A stretch of DNA of 64,000 bases from contig NZ_JAJAUY010000004.1 in the NCBI RefSeq assembly GCF_020532625.1, positions 1-64,000 of the forward strand. Direction: 5' to 3'. Shown here in pieces: positions 27,250-36,237 of the stretch (the stretch's first letter is position 1; the number at the start of each line of letters is the position of its first letter). The translations under genes were made by a program, and so were the position numbers. This stretch comes from Streptomyces antimicrobicus (GTDB lineage Bacteria; Actinomycetota; Actinomycetes; Streptomycetales; Streptomycetaceae). The notes beneath the pieces were generated by a model that had not been told where the DNA came from, made no database searches, and saw only the letters and a program-made list of their open reading frames with translations.

Positions 27250-28356
27250 ACGAACGCATCCCCCCAGAACCCCTCCGCCCCCGCCGCCCCCGCCGACACC
27301 TCGAACCTGTCCGAGCGGTCCGAGCGGTCCAACGCCTCGGGCGGCCATGGCCGCCCCGCGCGCGCCCTCGGGCGCACCGGACCGGTCGTCTCCCCGATCG
27401 GCCTGGGCTGCATGGGCATGTCCGCCCTCTACGGCGCAGCGGACCGCGCCGAGTCGATCGCGACCATCCACGCGGCCCTCGACGCGGGTGTCACCCTCCT
27501 GGACACGGGCGACTTCTACGGCATGGGGCACAACGAAATGCTGATCGAAGAAGCCCTGCGCACGGCCCCCGCCGAGGCCCGGGAGCGGGCGCTGACGAGC
27601 GTGAAGTTCGGCGCGCTGCGCACCGTGGAGGGCGGCTTCACCGGGTACGACGGCCGTCCCGAGGCCGTCAAGAACTTCCTGGCCTACTCGCTCCAGCGCC
27701 TCGGCCGGGACCACATCGACATCTACCGGATCGCGCGGGTGGACCCGGACGTCCCGATCGAGGAGACCGTCGGCGCCATCGCCGAGGCGGTCCAGGCCGG
27801 TCACGTCCGGCACATCGGGCTCTCCGAGGTCGGCGCCCGGACGATGCGCCGGGCCGCGGCGGTCGCCCCCATCTCGGACCTCCAGATCGAGTACTCGCTG
27901 ATATCCCGCGGCATCGAGCGGGAGATCCTGCCCACCGCCCGCGAGCTGGGCATCGGCGTCACCGCGTACGGCGTGCTCTCCCGCGGCCTGATCAGCGGGC
28001 ACTTCACCCGGGACCGGCAGCTGTCCCCGGGCGACTTCCGCGGCATGAGCCCGCGCTTCCAGGGGGAGAACCTCAGCCGCAACCTCGACCTGGTGGAGGC
28101 CCTGCGCAAGGTGGCCGAGGCGAAGGGCGTCTCGGTCGCGCAGATAGCCATCGCCTGGGTGCTCGCGCGCGGCGAGGACGTCGTGCCGCTGGTCGGCGCC
28201 CGCCGCCGGGACCGGCTGGCCGAGGCCCTGGGCGCGCTGGAGGTCACCCTGGACGCCGCCGACCTGGCCGCCGTGGAGGAGGCCGTCCCGGCGGGCGCCG
28301 CGGCCGGCGAGCGCTACCCGCAGGCGCAGATGGCCCACCTGGACAGTGAGCACTGA
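27244..28356 (+). CDS. Aldo/keto reductase with altered catalytic His position
   Basis: The 370-aa protein has about 35 Ala/Ser/Pro-rich N-terminal residues and then an AKR barrel: LGRTGPVVSPIGLGCMGMS, LLDTGDFYGMGHNE with the catalytic Asp and Tyr, SVKFGAL with Lys. Where most relatives have YYQHR, this one has YRIARVDPDVP, so the tetrad His is replaced by Ala. NADPH binding motifs near the C-terminus are present (AWVLARGEDVVPLVGAR). It is followed 21 bp later by a TetR regulator and preceded by a double palindrome. Confidence 0.88.
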   Translation: MTTNASPQNPSAPAAPADTSNLSERSERSNASGGHGRPARALGRTGPVVSPIGLGCMGMSALYGAADRAESIATIHAALDAGVTLLDTGDFYGMGHNEMLIEEALRTAPAEARERALTSVKFGALRTVEGGFTGYDGRPEAVKNFLAYSLQRLGRDHIDIYRIARVDPDVPIEETVGAIAEAVQAGHVRHIGLSEVGARTMRRAAAVAPISDLQIEYSLISRGIEREILPTARELGIGVTAYGVLSRGLISGHFTRDRQLSPGDFRGMSPRFQGENLSRNLDLVEALRKVAEAKGVSVAQIAIAWVLARGEDVVPLVGARRRDRLAEALGALEVTLDAADLAAVEEAVPAGAAAGERYPQAQMAHLDSEH

Positions 28357-28377
28357 GCTGGCGGTACGGTCGTAGAC

Positions 28378-28971
28378 ATGCCACCCGCTGCCGCCGAGCC
28401 CCTGACCCCCGAGCGCATCCTCGAAACCACCGAGGAGGTGCTGCGCCGCTACGGGCCGACGAAGGCCACGGTGGTGGACGTGGCGCGGGCCCTCGGGGTC
28501 AGCCACGGCAGTGTCTACCGGCACTTCCCCTCCAAGGCCGCGCTGCGTGAGGCGGTCACCGAGCGCTGGCTCGCCCGGACGGAGGTGCGGCTGAGGGAGA
28601 TCACCGCGGCCGGCGACCGGCCGGCGCCGGACCGGCTGGAGGCCTGGCTGGAAGCGCTGTTCGACGCCAAGCGGCACAAGGCGGGGGACGATCCCGAACT
28701 GTTCGCCACCTACACCGTGCTGCTGGCCGAGAACAGCGGTGTGGTCGAGACGCATCTGGCGGAGCTGGTCGCCCAGCTGGGCGAGATCATCGACGAAGGA
28801 GTGAGCGAGGGCAGCCTCGCCGCCACCGACGTCCCGGCCGCCGCGCGTGCCGTGTTCGACGCCACCGGACGGTTCCACGACCCGCAGTACGCGGCGGAGT
28901 GGCAGTCCCCCACCATCGGCGCGGAGTTCGCGGCGGTGACGGCCCTGGTGGTCCGGGGACTCCGCCCCTGA
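28378..28971 (+). CDS. TetR-family transcriptional regulator
   Basis: The 197-aa protein has an N-terminal TetR helix-turn-helix: RILETTEEVLRRYGPTKATVVDVARALGVSHGSVYRHFPSKAALREAVTERWL, and an all-helical ligand domain after it. It probably represses itself and the upstream reductase through the palindrome at 27199. It also has its own leaderless-type element: TACGGT at 28365-28370, 7 nt, then ATG. The inducer is unknown but is likely a carbonyl compound or drug handled by the neighbouring reductase. Confidence 0.92.
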   Translation: MPPAAAEPLTPERILETTEEVLRRYGPTKATVVDVARALGVSHGSVYRHFPSKAALREAVTERWLARTEVRLREITAAGDRPAPDRLEAWLEALFDAKRHKAGDDPELFATYTVLLAENSGVVETHLAELVAQLGEIIDEGVSEGSLAATDVPAAARAVFDATGRFHDPQYAAEWQSPTIGAEFAAVTALVVRGLRP

Positions 28972-29257
28972 ACCGCCCCTGACCGGCGCGGGACCGGAGT
29001 ACGTAGCTCCGGACGTCTTGGGGATCATTCGAGCCGGGCCGGTGTCCTGGTGAGCGGGTCCGGGCCGGCCTACGCGCGGGAGGCCGTGGTCGGGAGCCGC
29101 GTCCGGAGCCGCGTCCGGGGCTGCGGCCGGGGCTGCGGCCTGAGCTCAAGGCGCGGTGGCCTGGTCGTCTGCGGCGAGCCGAAAGGCCGGTGGCCGGTAC
29201 GCGCGTGGTGCGTACCGGCCACCGGCCTCGGTCGGGCTGCCGCCCTTCGTGGAGTGC
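28972..29257. terminator. Convergent junction with 18-bp terminator stem
   Basis: The spacer between the TetR gene and glyS holds short tandem gtccggagccgc units at about 29090-29130. At 29185-29202 ggccggtggccggtacgc pairs perfectly with 29210-29227 across a 7-nt loop. This very stable stem should end transcription from both sides. Confidence 0.7.
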
Positions 29258-30640
29258 TCAGCAGCCGAGCAGACGGGCGCCGAGGTAGGCCTGGATCTGG
29301 TCCAGGGAGACACGCTCCTGCTTCATGGTGTCGCGCTCGCGCACGGTCACCGCGTTGTCGTCCAGGGTGTCGAAGTCGACGGTGACGCAGAACGGCGTGC
29401 CGATCTCGTCCTGGCGGCGGTAGCGGCGGCCGATGGCGCCCGCGTCGTCGAACTCGATGTTCCAGTTCTTGCGCAGGTCGGCCGCGAGGCCCTTGGCCTT
29501 CGGGGACAGCTGCGCGTTGCGGGACAGCGGCAGGACGGCGACCTTGACCGGGGCCAGGCGGTGGTCGAGGCGCATCACGGTGCGCTTCTCCATGACGCCC
29601 TTGGCGTTGGGGGCCTCGTCCTCGACGTACGCGTCGAGCATGAAGGCGAGCATGGCGCGGTTGACGCCGGCCGCCGGCTCGATGACGTACGGCACGTAGC
29701 GCTCGCCGGCCTCCTGGTCGAAGAACGACAGGTCCTGGCCGGAGGCCTCGGAGTGGGCCTTGAGGTCGAAGTCGGTGCGGTTGGCCACGCCCTCGAGCTC
29801 GGAGAACTCACTGCCGCCGAAGTTGAAGCGGTACTCGATGTCGGCGGTGCGCTTCGAGTAGTGGGAGAGCTTCTCCTTCGGGTGCTCGTACCAGCGGATG
29901 TTCTCCTCGCGGATGCCGAGGTCGCGGTACCAGTTCCAGCGCTCGGCCATCCAGTACTCGTGCCACTGCTCGTCCTCGCCCGGCTTGACGAAGAACTCCA
30001 TCTCCATCTGCTCGAACTCGCGGGTCCGGAAGATGAAGTTGCCCGGAGTGATCTCGTTCCGGAAGGACTTGCCCATCTGCGCGATGCCGAACGGCGGCTT
30101 CTTGCGCGAGGTCTGCTGCACCTGGGCGAAGTTGGTGAAGATGCCCTGGGCGGTCTCAGGGCGCAGGTACGCCTTGGAGCCGGTGTCCTGGGTCGGGCCG
30201 AGGTGGGTCTCCAGCATGCCGGAGAACTGCTTGGGCTCGGTGAACTGGCCCTTGGTGCCGCAGTTGGGGCAGTTGATGTCGGCCAGGCCGTTCGCGGGGA
30301 GGCGGCCGTGCTTGGCCTCGTAGGCCTCCTCCAGGTGGTCGGCGCGGTGGCGCTTGTGGCAGGAGGTGCACTCGGTCAGCGGGTCCGAGAACGTGGCCAC
30401 GTGGCCGGAGGCGACCCAGACCTCGGGGGCGAGGATCACGGAGGAGTCGATACCGACGACGTCCTCACGGGAGGTGACCATCGCGCGCCACCACTGGCGC
30501 TTGATGTTCTCCTTCAGCTCGACACCCAGCGGCCCGTAGTCCCAGGCGGCACGCTGTCCGCCGTAGATCTCGCTGCACGGGTAGACGAAGCCACGGCGCT
30601 TGCTGAGGCTGACGATGGTGTCGATCTTGTCGGCGGCCAC
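29258..30640 (-). CDS. glyS: Glycyl-tRNA synthetase (alpha2 type)
   Basis: The 460-aa class II synthetase charges tRNA-Gly. Class II motifs are clear: [25 protein letters not shown], motif 2 [26 protein letters not shown] and motif 3 [13 protein letters not shown] near 320. A zinc-binding insert has [11 protein letters not shown] and CPNCGTKG. The C-terminal anticodon-binding domain ends [12 protein letters not shown] is the start at 30640. It is a single-gene unit divergent from znuA. Confidence 0.97.
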   Translation of the reverse strand: MAADKIDTIVSLSKRRGFVYPCSEIYGGQRAAWDYGPLGVELKENIKRQWWRAMVTSREDVVGIDSSVILAPEVWVASGHVATFSDPLTECTSCHKRHRADHLEEAYEAKHGRLPANGLADINCPNCGTKGQFTEPKQFSGMLETHLGPTQDTGSKAYLRPETAQGIFTNFAQVQQTSRKKPPFGIAQMGKSFRNEITPGNFIFRTREFEQMEMEFFVKPGEDEQWHEYWMAERWNWYRDLGIREENIRWYEHPKEKLSHYSKRTADIEYRFNFGGSEFSELEGVANRTDFDLKAHSEASGQDLSFFDQEAGERYVPYVIEPAAGVNRAMLAFMLDAYVEDEAPNAKGVMEKRTVMRLDHRLAPVKVAVLPLSRNAQLSPKAKGLAADLRKNWNIEFDDAGAIGRRYRRQDEIGTPFCVTVDFDTLDDNAVTVRERDTMKQERVSLDQIQAYLGARLLGC

Positions 30641-30757
30641 GATGCTCTCTTCATTACGAGGACGAACGCGAATGCTTCAGGTTACCGGCGCCCGCCCCTC
30701 CCCTTTCAAATCGGGACCCCCTTCCCGGCCCCTCCCGCAGGCCCTCCACCAGGGTTT

Positions 30758-30796
30758 TTGACAACCGTTTCCACATTTGATGAAAATGGATGTCAT
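30758..30796 (+). promoter_or_regulatory. Leaderless znuA promoter with candidate Zur box
   Basis: TTGACA (30758-30763), an 18-nt spacer and GAAAAT (30782-30787) form a promoter whose start point would coincide with the ATG at 30795. The imperfect palindrome ATGAAAATGGATGTCAT (30780-30796) covers the -10 and the start; it resembles the actinobacterial Zur site ATGAAAATnATTTTCAT. Zinc-loaded Zur bound here would block transcription. Confidence 0.6.
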
Positions 30797-31775
30797 GAAC
30801 GTACGACGCCTCATACCCACCGCCGCCCTCACCGCCGCCGCAGCCCTCGGCGCCACCGCCCTGACCGGCTGCTCCGGCTCGGGCACCGGCAGCGGCGGCG
30901 CGGACGGCAAGCTCGCCGTGACGGCGTCGTTCTACCCCCTGCAGTTCCTCGCCGAGCAGATCGGCAAGGACCACGTGAGCGTCACCGCCCTGACCAAGCC
31001 GGGCGTGGAGCCGCACGACCTGGAGATCACCCCGAAGCAGACCGCCCAGCTCGGCGAGTCCGACGTGGTGCTCTACCTCAAGACCCTCCAGCCGGCCGTC
31101 GACAAGGCCGTCGCCCAGGCCGGCGTCAAGAACACCGTCGACGCCGCCACCCTCACCGAGCTGGAGTCCCACGGCGCCTCCGGGCACGACCACGCGCACG
31201 AGGGCGAGGCGGAAGCCGGCCACGACCACGCCCACGGCACCGAGGGCGAGTCCTCCACCGACCCCCACGTCTGGCTCGACCCGGTCAAGTACGCCGAGAT
31301 CGCCCGAGGCGTCGGCAAGGCCTTCGAGAAGGCCGACCCCGGGCACGCGGCCGACTACAGGAAGAACACCGACGAGCTCGTCGCGAAGCTGGGCGCTCTG
31401 GACACCGAGTTCAAGGACGGCCTGAAGAACACGGCGTCGAAGACCTTCATCACCACCCACGCCGCCTTCGGCTACCTCGCCGAGCGCTACGGCCTGGACC
31501 AGGAGGGCATCTCCGGCGTCGACCCCGAGTCCGAGCCGAGCCCGGCGCGGATGAAGGAGCTCCAGGCCCTCGCCGGCAAGGAGCACGTCACCACCGTCTT
31601 CTTCGAGACCCTGGCCAGCGACAAGACCGCCAAGAGCCTCGCCGCCGACACCGGGCTCAGGACCGACGTCCTGGACCCGCTGGAGGGAATCACCGACAAG
31701 TCCCAGGGCGCTGACTACTTCGCCGTCATGCGGTCCAACCTGACCAACCTCCAGAAAGCACTCGGTAGCAAGTAA
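30795..31775 (+). CDS. znuA: Zinc ABC transporter substrate-binding lipoprotein
   Basis: The 326-aa cluster A-I binding protein has a lipoprotein signal ending LTGC at about Cys24. Zinc ligands include His in GVEPHDLEI, the STDPHVWLD motif, TTHAAFGYLAERYG and a C-terminal acidic position. A His-rich flexible loop (GHDHAHEGEAEAGHDHAH) near residues 130-150 is diagnostic for zinc rather than manganese. The ATG at 30795 matches the leaderless promoter; in-frame TTG/ATG codons at 30777-30786 lie inside the promoter. The stop overlaps a possible znuC start. Confidence 0.93.
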   Translation: MNVRRLIPTAALTAAAALGATALTGCSGSGTGSGGADGKLAVTASFYPLQFLAEQIGKDHVSVTALTKPGVEPHDLEITPKQTAQLGESDVVLYLKTLQPAVDKAVAQAGVKNTVDAATLTELESHGASGHDHAHEGEAEAGHDHAHGTEGESSTDPHVWLDPVKYAEIARGVGKAFEKADPGHAADYRKNTDELVAKLGALDTEFKDGLKNTASKTFITTHAAFGYLAERYGLDQEGISGVDPESEPSPARMKELQALAGKEHVTTVFFETLASDKTAKSLAADTGLRTDVLDPLEGITDKSQGADYFAVMRSNLTNLQKALGSK

Positions 31776-31792
31776 TGGCAACGGAGGCCGCC

Positions 31793-32605
31793 ATGCCCAC
31801 GGAGGCGCGCGCCACGCAGTCCACCGCTCACCCGCCGCTGGACCAGCCCGTCATATCCCTGCGCGGGGCCACCGCCTCGCTCGGCTCGCGCCCCGTGCTG
31901 CGCGGCATCGACCTCACCGTCCGGCGCGGTGAGGTCGTCGCGCTGCTCGGCGCCAACGGCTCCGGCAAGTCCACCGCCGTCCGGTCGGTGGTCGGCCAGG
32001 TGCCGCTGAGCAGCGGCGAGCTGACCCTCTTCGGGACCGACCTCAAGCGCTTCCGGGACTGGTCGCGCATCGGGTACGTGCCCCAGCGCACCACCGCCGC
32101 CAGCGGCGTCCCGGCCACCGTCCGCGAGGTCGTCTCCTCCGGCCGGCTGGCCCGTACCCGCTTCGGCCTGCTGCGCAAGGCCGACAAGGCCGCCGTGGCG
32201 GCCGCCCTGGCCGCCGTCGGCATGGACGCCCACGCGGACGCCCCCGTGTCCGCCCTCTCCGGCGGCCAGCACCAGCGGGTGCTGATCGCCCGCGCCCTGG
32301 CCGTCGAGCCCGAGCTGCTGATCATGGACGAGCCGATGGCCGGGGTGGACCTGGCCAACCAGGAGGTCCTCGCCGACACCCTGCGCGGGCAGGTCGCCGC
32401 CGGCGTCACCGTCCTGCTGGTGCTGCACGAGCTGGGCCCCCTGGAGCCGCTGATCGACCGCGCCGTGGTCCTGCGCGACGGCTGCGTCGTGCACGACGGC
32501 CCGCCGCCGGAGGCCGTCGGGCAGCACGCCCTGCCCGGCCACGACCACGTACACCCCCACGCGGCGCACGACGCCGAGCCCCTGCGGACGGGACTGCTGA
32601 GCTGA
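31793..32605 (+). CDS. znuC: Zinc ABC transporter ATP-binding protein
   Basis: The 270-aa ATPase energises zinc import. Walker A GANGSGKST, Q-loop GYVPQRTTAAS, ABC signature LSGGQHQRVLIARAL, Walker B LLIMDEPMAGVD and the H-loop VLHELG are intact. The C-terminus is His-rich (GHDHVHPHAAHD), fitting zinc handling. The ATG at 31793 has GGAGG 6 nt upstream; an ATG at 31775 overlapping the znuA stop is the alternative. Its stop overlaps the znuB start. Confidence 0.93.
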   Translation: MPTEARATQSTAHPPLDQPVISLRGATASLGSRPVLRGIDLTVRRGEVVALLGANGSGKSTAVRSVVGQVPLSSGELTLFGTDLKRFRDWSRIGYVPQRTTAASGVPATVREVVSSGRLARTRFGLLRKADKAAVAAALAAVGMDAHADAPVSALSGGQHQRVLIARALAVEPELLIMDEPMAGVDLANQEVLADTLRGQVAAGVTVLLVLHELGPLEPLIDRAVVLRDGCVVHDGPPPEAVGQHALPGHDHVHPHAAHDAEPLRTGLLS

Positions 32606-33471
32606 TGGACCTCCTGAACTACGCCTTCATGCAGCGGGCGCTGATCGCCGCCGTCCTGGTCGGCATCACGGCGCCCGCCATCGGCACGTACCTCGTCCAG
32701 CGCCGCCAGGCCGTCATGGGCGACGGCATCGGCCACGTGGCCATGACCGGTGTCGCGCTGGGCTTCCTGATGAACACCAGCCCCGTCTGGACGGCCACCC
32801 TGGTGGCCGTGGCGGGCGCGGTCGGCATGGAGCTGATCCGCTCCCGCGGCCGCACCAGCGGCGACATCGCGCTGGCGATGCTGTTCTACGGCGGTCTGGC
32901 CGGCGGCGTCATGATCATCAACCTGGCGCCGGGCGGCTCCACCGCCAACCTGACCAGTTACCTTTTCGGCTCGATCACCACCGTCTCGGCCGCGGACGTC
33001 ACCGCCGTGGTGATCCTCGCCGCCTTCGTCACCGCCGTCACCCTGGGCCTGCGCCGGCAGCTGTTCGCCGTCTGCCAGGACGAGGAGTTCGCCCGGGTCA
33101 CCGGCCTGCCGGTGCGCGCCCTGAACCTGCTGCTCGCGGTGACCGCCGCGGTCACCGTCACCGTGGCCATGCGCATCGTGGGCCTGCTGCTGGTCAGCGC
33201 CATGATGGTGATCCCGGTCGCGGCCGCCCAGCGCGTCACCCGCGGATTCACCGCGACCCTTTCGGTGGCCATGGCCATCGGCGTGCTGGTGTCGCTGAGC
33301 GGCACGGTCACCACGTACTACCTCGACGCCCCCTCCGGCGGCACCATCGTGCTGCTCGCCATCGCCGTGTTCGTGACGACGACCGCGCTGTCCGCGCCGT
33401 TGGCCAAAAGGCGTGCCAACGCGGCCCGGTCCGCCGAAGCAGTCTGCACGCGCGACGATGTGAAGGTGTAG
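32605..33471 (+). CDS. znuB: Zinc ABC transporter permease
   Basis: The 288-aa membrane protein of the ABC-3 family has about eight helices, beginning MQRALIAAVLVGITAPAIGTYLVQRRQAVMGDGIGHVAM, with the cytoplasmic coupling segment in this region and a conserved MRIVGLLLVSAMMVIPVAAAQ helix. It forms the channel with ZnuA and ZnuC. The three genes overlap or nearly touch, and zur follows after 56 bp, so uptake and its repressor are coordinated. Confidence 0.93.
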   Translation: MDLLNYAFMQRALIAAVLVGITAPAIGTYLVQRRQAVMGDGIGHVAMTGVALGFLMNTSPVWTATLVAVAGAVGMELIRSRGRTSGDIALAMLFYGGLAGGVMIINLAPGGSTANLTSYLFGSITTVSAADVTAVVILAAFVTAVTLGLRRQLFAVCQDEEFARVTGLPVRALNLLLAVTAAVTVTVAMRIVGLLLVSAMMVIPVAAAQRVTRGFTATLSVAMAIGVLVSLSGTVTTYYLDAPSGGTIVLLAIAVFVTTTALSAPLAKRRANAARSAEAVCTRDDVKV

Positions 33472-33527
33472 CGGCCTGGCACAATGGCCCCGAGGCCCTG
33501 CTCGGGACCCGATACGAGGAGGAAACG

Positions 33528-33959
33528 GTGGCGACTGCGCCTGGCGAGACGAATACCGCGCCAGTACGAGGACGATCCACCCGGCAGCGCGCCGCCGTGG
33601 CGGCCGCCCTGGACGAGGTGGACGAGTTCCGCAGCGCCCAGGAGCTGCACGACATGCTCAAGCACCGTGGCGCCTCGGTGGGCCTGACCACCGTGTACCG
33701 CACCCTCCAGTCCCTCGCCGACGCCGGCGAGGTGGACGTGCTGCGCACCAGCGACGGCGAGTCCGTCTACCGCCGCTGCTCCTCCGGCGAGCACCACCAC
33801 CACCTGGTCTGCCGCAAGTGCGGCAAGGCCGTCGAGGTGGAGGGTCCGGCGGTGGAGAAGTGGGCCGACGCGATCGCCGCGGAGCACGGCTTCGTCAACG
33901 TCGCGCACACCGTGGAGATCTTCGGCACCTGCGCGGACTGCGCGGCCGCCCTCTCCTAG
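33528..33959 (+). CDS. zur: Zinc uptake regulator, Fur family
   Basis: The 143-aa repressor has an N-terminal winged helix (RSTRQRAAVAAALDE, SAQELHDML, VGLTTVYRTLQSLADAGEVD) and a C-terminal dimer domain with the regulatory zinc site HHHHLVCRKCGKAVEV and a structural CRKC...CADC set. The position after znuACB identifies it as Zur rather than Fur. The GTG start has GAGGAGG upstream. Its stop TAG shares the sequence CTAG with the stop of the convergent next gene. Confidence 0.93.
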   Translation: MATAPGETNTAPVRGRSTRQRAAVAAALDEVDEFRSAQELHDMLKHRGASVGLTTVYRTLQSLADAGEVDVLRTSDGESVYRRCSSGEHHHHLVCRKCGKAVEVEGPAVEKWADAIAAEHGFVNVAHTVEIFGTCADCAAALS

Positions 33960-34516
33960 ATCCGCCGCAGGTTCGCGTCCAGGAGCTCCCGCAGCCGGTC
34001 GGCGTCCTCGGGGGCCCGCAGGCCCCGCTTGGGGAGGATCGTCATGGACGCCGCGCGCTTGTCGAGGTCGAGCGTGAGGAAGAGCTCGTCCGTCTCGGCG
34101 TAGGCGGGCTGTGCGGTCCATTCCATGCGGGTGGCGTACTGCTGCGTGAGCACCGTGATCCCGGAGCCGTCGACGACGGTCCGGGTCCGCCCGGCCTTCG
34201 CCAGCATCCCGGCGAAGGCACGCGCCTGGAGCCGGGGGCCGATGAGCATGAGTGCGCACAGCAGCAGGCCCAGGGCGAGGAACAGCACCGACTTCGCCGT
34301 GGTCCGCCCGGCCAGCAGCGCGCCGCCGCCGATCAGGACCGAGGAGCCGCCGAGCAGCGGCAACAGCCACCGCTCCCGGCGCAGGGCGGGCGTCGCCCGG
34401 GCCCGGACCCGGATGGCCCGGGCGAGATCGGCCGTGGTGACCTCGTAGACGAGCTCGACGCCGTCCCCGGTCCCCGCGCCGGCCGCCGCGGCCGGCTCCG
34501 TTTCATTCATGTGCAT
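33956..34516 (-). CDS. YcxB-like membrane protein
   Basis: The 186-aa protein has two adjacent membrane helices at about residues 58-98 (LPLLGGSSVLIGGGALLAG, SVLFLALGLLLCALMLIGP) and a C-terminal YcxB-like domain containing TVVDGSGITVLTQQYATRMEW and ILPKRGL. Function is unknown; the domain is usually cytoplasmic. The start may be ATG 34516 or ATG 34510 (Met-His-Met); TAGGCT upstream suggests a leaderless message. It converges on zur with overlapping stops. Confidence 0.75.
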   Translation of the reverse strand: MHMNETEPAAAAGAGTGDGVELVYEVTTADLARAIRVRARATPALRRERWLLPLLGGSSVLIGGGALLAGRTTAKSVLFLALGLLLCALMLIGPRLQARAFAGMLAKAGRTRTVVDGSGITVLTQQYATRMEWTAQPAYAETDELFLTLDLDKRAASMTILPKRGLRAPEDADRLRELLDANLRRI

Positions 34517-34563
34517 GACAGCGGAGCCTAGTGCCGCGGCGGGACCGGGTCGATCGCCTTCCG

Positions 34564-35391
34564 TCAGCCCTCGGAGCCGCCCGGCTCCACCTGGTTGGGG
34601 ACGGCCCCGCCGAACCGGCGGTCGCGCTGGGCGTACTCCAGGCAGGCCCGCCACAGGTCGCGCCGGTCGAAGTCCGGCCACAGCACGTCCTGGAAGACCA
34701 GCTCGGCGTACGCGCTCTGCCAGATCAGGTAGTTCGAGGTGCGCTGCTCGCCGCTCGGGCGCAGGAACAGGTCCACGTCGGGCATGTCCGGGTAGTACAG
34801 GTACTTCGCGAGGGTCTTCTCGTTGACCTTCGACGGGTCCAGCCGGCCGGCCCTGACGTCCTCGGCGAGGGCCTGGGCGGCGTCGGCGATCTCGGCCCGG
34901 CCGCCGTAGTTCATGCAGAAGTACAGCGTCAGCTTGTCGTTGCCCTTGGTCTGCTCCTGGGCGATCTGGAGCTCCTTGGCCACCGACTTCCACAGCTTGG
35001 GCATGCGGCCGACCCAGCGCACCCGGATGCCGAGCTCGTCGAGCTGGTCGCGGGTCTTGCGGATGAAGTCGCGGTTGAAGTTCATCAGGAAGCGCACCTC
35101 GTCGGGCGAACGCTTCCAGTTCTCGGTGGAGAAGGCGTACAGCGAGATGTTGCCGACGCCCATCTCGATGGCGCCCTGGAGGACGTCGAGCACCCGCTCG
35201 GCGCCGACCTTGTGGCCCTCGGTGCGGGGCAGGCCGCGCTCCTTGGCCCAGCGGCCGTTGCCGTCCATCACGATCGCGACGTGCTCCGGCACCAGCTCAC
35301 CCGGGATCTTCGGCGGCCGGGCACCGGACGGATGCGGCTCGGGGAGCTTGTACTCGCGGCGGGAGCGTCCCAGGAATCCGCGTACTGCCAT
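34564..35391 (-). CDS. uppS: Isoprenyl transferase (undecaprenyl/polyprenyl diphosphate synthase)
   Basis: The 275-aa cis-prenyltransferase extends farnesyl or related diphosphates to the lipid carrier for cell wall synthesis. Family signatures are intact: [19 protein letters not shown] with the Mg-binding Asp, [15 protein letters not shown], and [25 protein letters not shown]. It lies downstream of recO with a 24-bp gap, so the two are probably one transcript. This recO-uppS arrangement is usual in actinobacteria. Confidence 0.95.
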   Translation of the reverse strand: MAVRGFLGRSRREYKLPEPHPSGARPPKIPGELVPEHVAIVMDGNGRWAKERGLPRTEGHKVGAERVLDVLQGAIEMGVGNISLYAFSTENWKRSPDEVRFLMNFNRDFIRKTRDQLDELGIRVRWVGRMPKLWKSVAKELQIAQEQTKGNDKLTLYFCMNYGGRAEIADAAQALAEDVRAGRLDPSKVNEKTLAKYLYYPDMPDVDLFLRPSGEQRTSNYLIWQSAYAELVFQDVLWPDFDRRDLWRACLEYAQRDRRFGGAVPNQVEPGGSEG

Positions 35392-35415
35392 GGCGCTTTC
35401 AGTCTCCGATCTCGG

Positions 35416-36162
35416 TCACTTCTCGACGTAACGCAAGGAGCGCAGCCCGCGCTCCAGATGCCAGTGCAGATAGGCGGAGACGAGTCCGCTCCCCTCGCGC
35501 ACGTACCGCGGCTCCGCCGCGTCGGCGGTCGCCCAGTCCCCTGTCAGCAGGGCGCTGAGCAGCCCGATGGCCTCACGTGATGGTACGACGCTGCCGGGAA
35601 CGCGGCAGTCGCCGCAGACGACCCCGCCCGCGCCGACGGAGAAGTGCCGGTTGGGGCCGTGGATGCCGCACCGGGCGCAGTCCTGGAAGCTGGGCGCGTA
35701 GCCGTTGACGGCGAGGGAGCGCAGCAGGAACGCGTCGAGGACGAGGCCCGGCGCGTGCTCGCCCCGGGCGAGGGTCCGCAGGGCCCCGACCAGCAGCAGG
35801 TACTGCTGGACGGCGGGCTCGCCCTCCTGGTCGGTGAACCGCTCGGCGGTCTCCAGCATCGCGGTGCCGGCGGTGTAGCGGGCGTAGTCGGTGACGATCG
35901 TGTTGCCGTACGCGGCGATGGTCTCGGTCTGCGTGCACAGCGGGAGGGTGCGTCCGACGAGGTCGCTGCCGCGGGCGAAGAACTGGACGTCGACGTGGGA
36001 GAAAGGTTCCAGCCGGGCACCGAACTTGGACTTGGTCCGCCGTACGCCGCGCGCCACCGCCCTCACCCGTCCGTGTCCCCGGGTCAGCAGGGTGATGATG
36101 CGGTCCGCCTCACCCAGCTTCTGGGTGCGCAGCACGATGCCGTCGTCGCGGAACAGACTCAT
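35416..36162 (-). CDS. recO: DNA repair protein RecO
   Basis: The 248-aa protein acts with RecR and RecF to load RecA on SSB-coated DNA. It starts with the OB-fold MSLFRDDGIVLRTQKLGEADRIITLLT. The helical middle contains DCARCGIHG and the later VVCGDC, which form a zinc site seen in many RecO proteins. The C-terminal end YLHWHLERGLRSLRYVEK is typical. uppS follows it. A short spacer with GC-rich tandem sequence separates it from the permease gene. Confidence 0.94.
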   Translation of the reverse strand: MSLFRDDGIVLRTQKLGEADRIITLLTRGHGRVRAVARGVRRTKSKFGARLEPFSHVDVQFFARGSDLVGRTLPLCTQTETIAAYGNTIVTDYARYTAGTAMLETAERFTDQEGEPAVQQYLLLVGALRTLARGEHAPGLVLDAFLLRSLAVNGYAPSFQDCARCGIHGPNRHFSVGAGGVVCGDCRVPGSVVPSREAIGLLSALLTGDWATADAAEPRYVREGSGLVSAYLHWHLERGLRSLRYVEK

Positions 36163-36237
36163 GCGGCCATTCTCCCGTACCCGGTCGCGCGGCGACCCCG
36201 GCCGGGGGGGATCCGGCCGGGGTGCCCCTTGGGAGGG

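Noticed and set aside
29156..31714. Plus-strand frame spanning opposite glyS into znuA
   Set aside because: Composed of antisense glyS then a shifted frame of znuA; no coherent protein.
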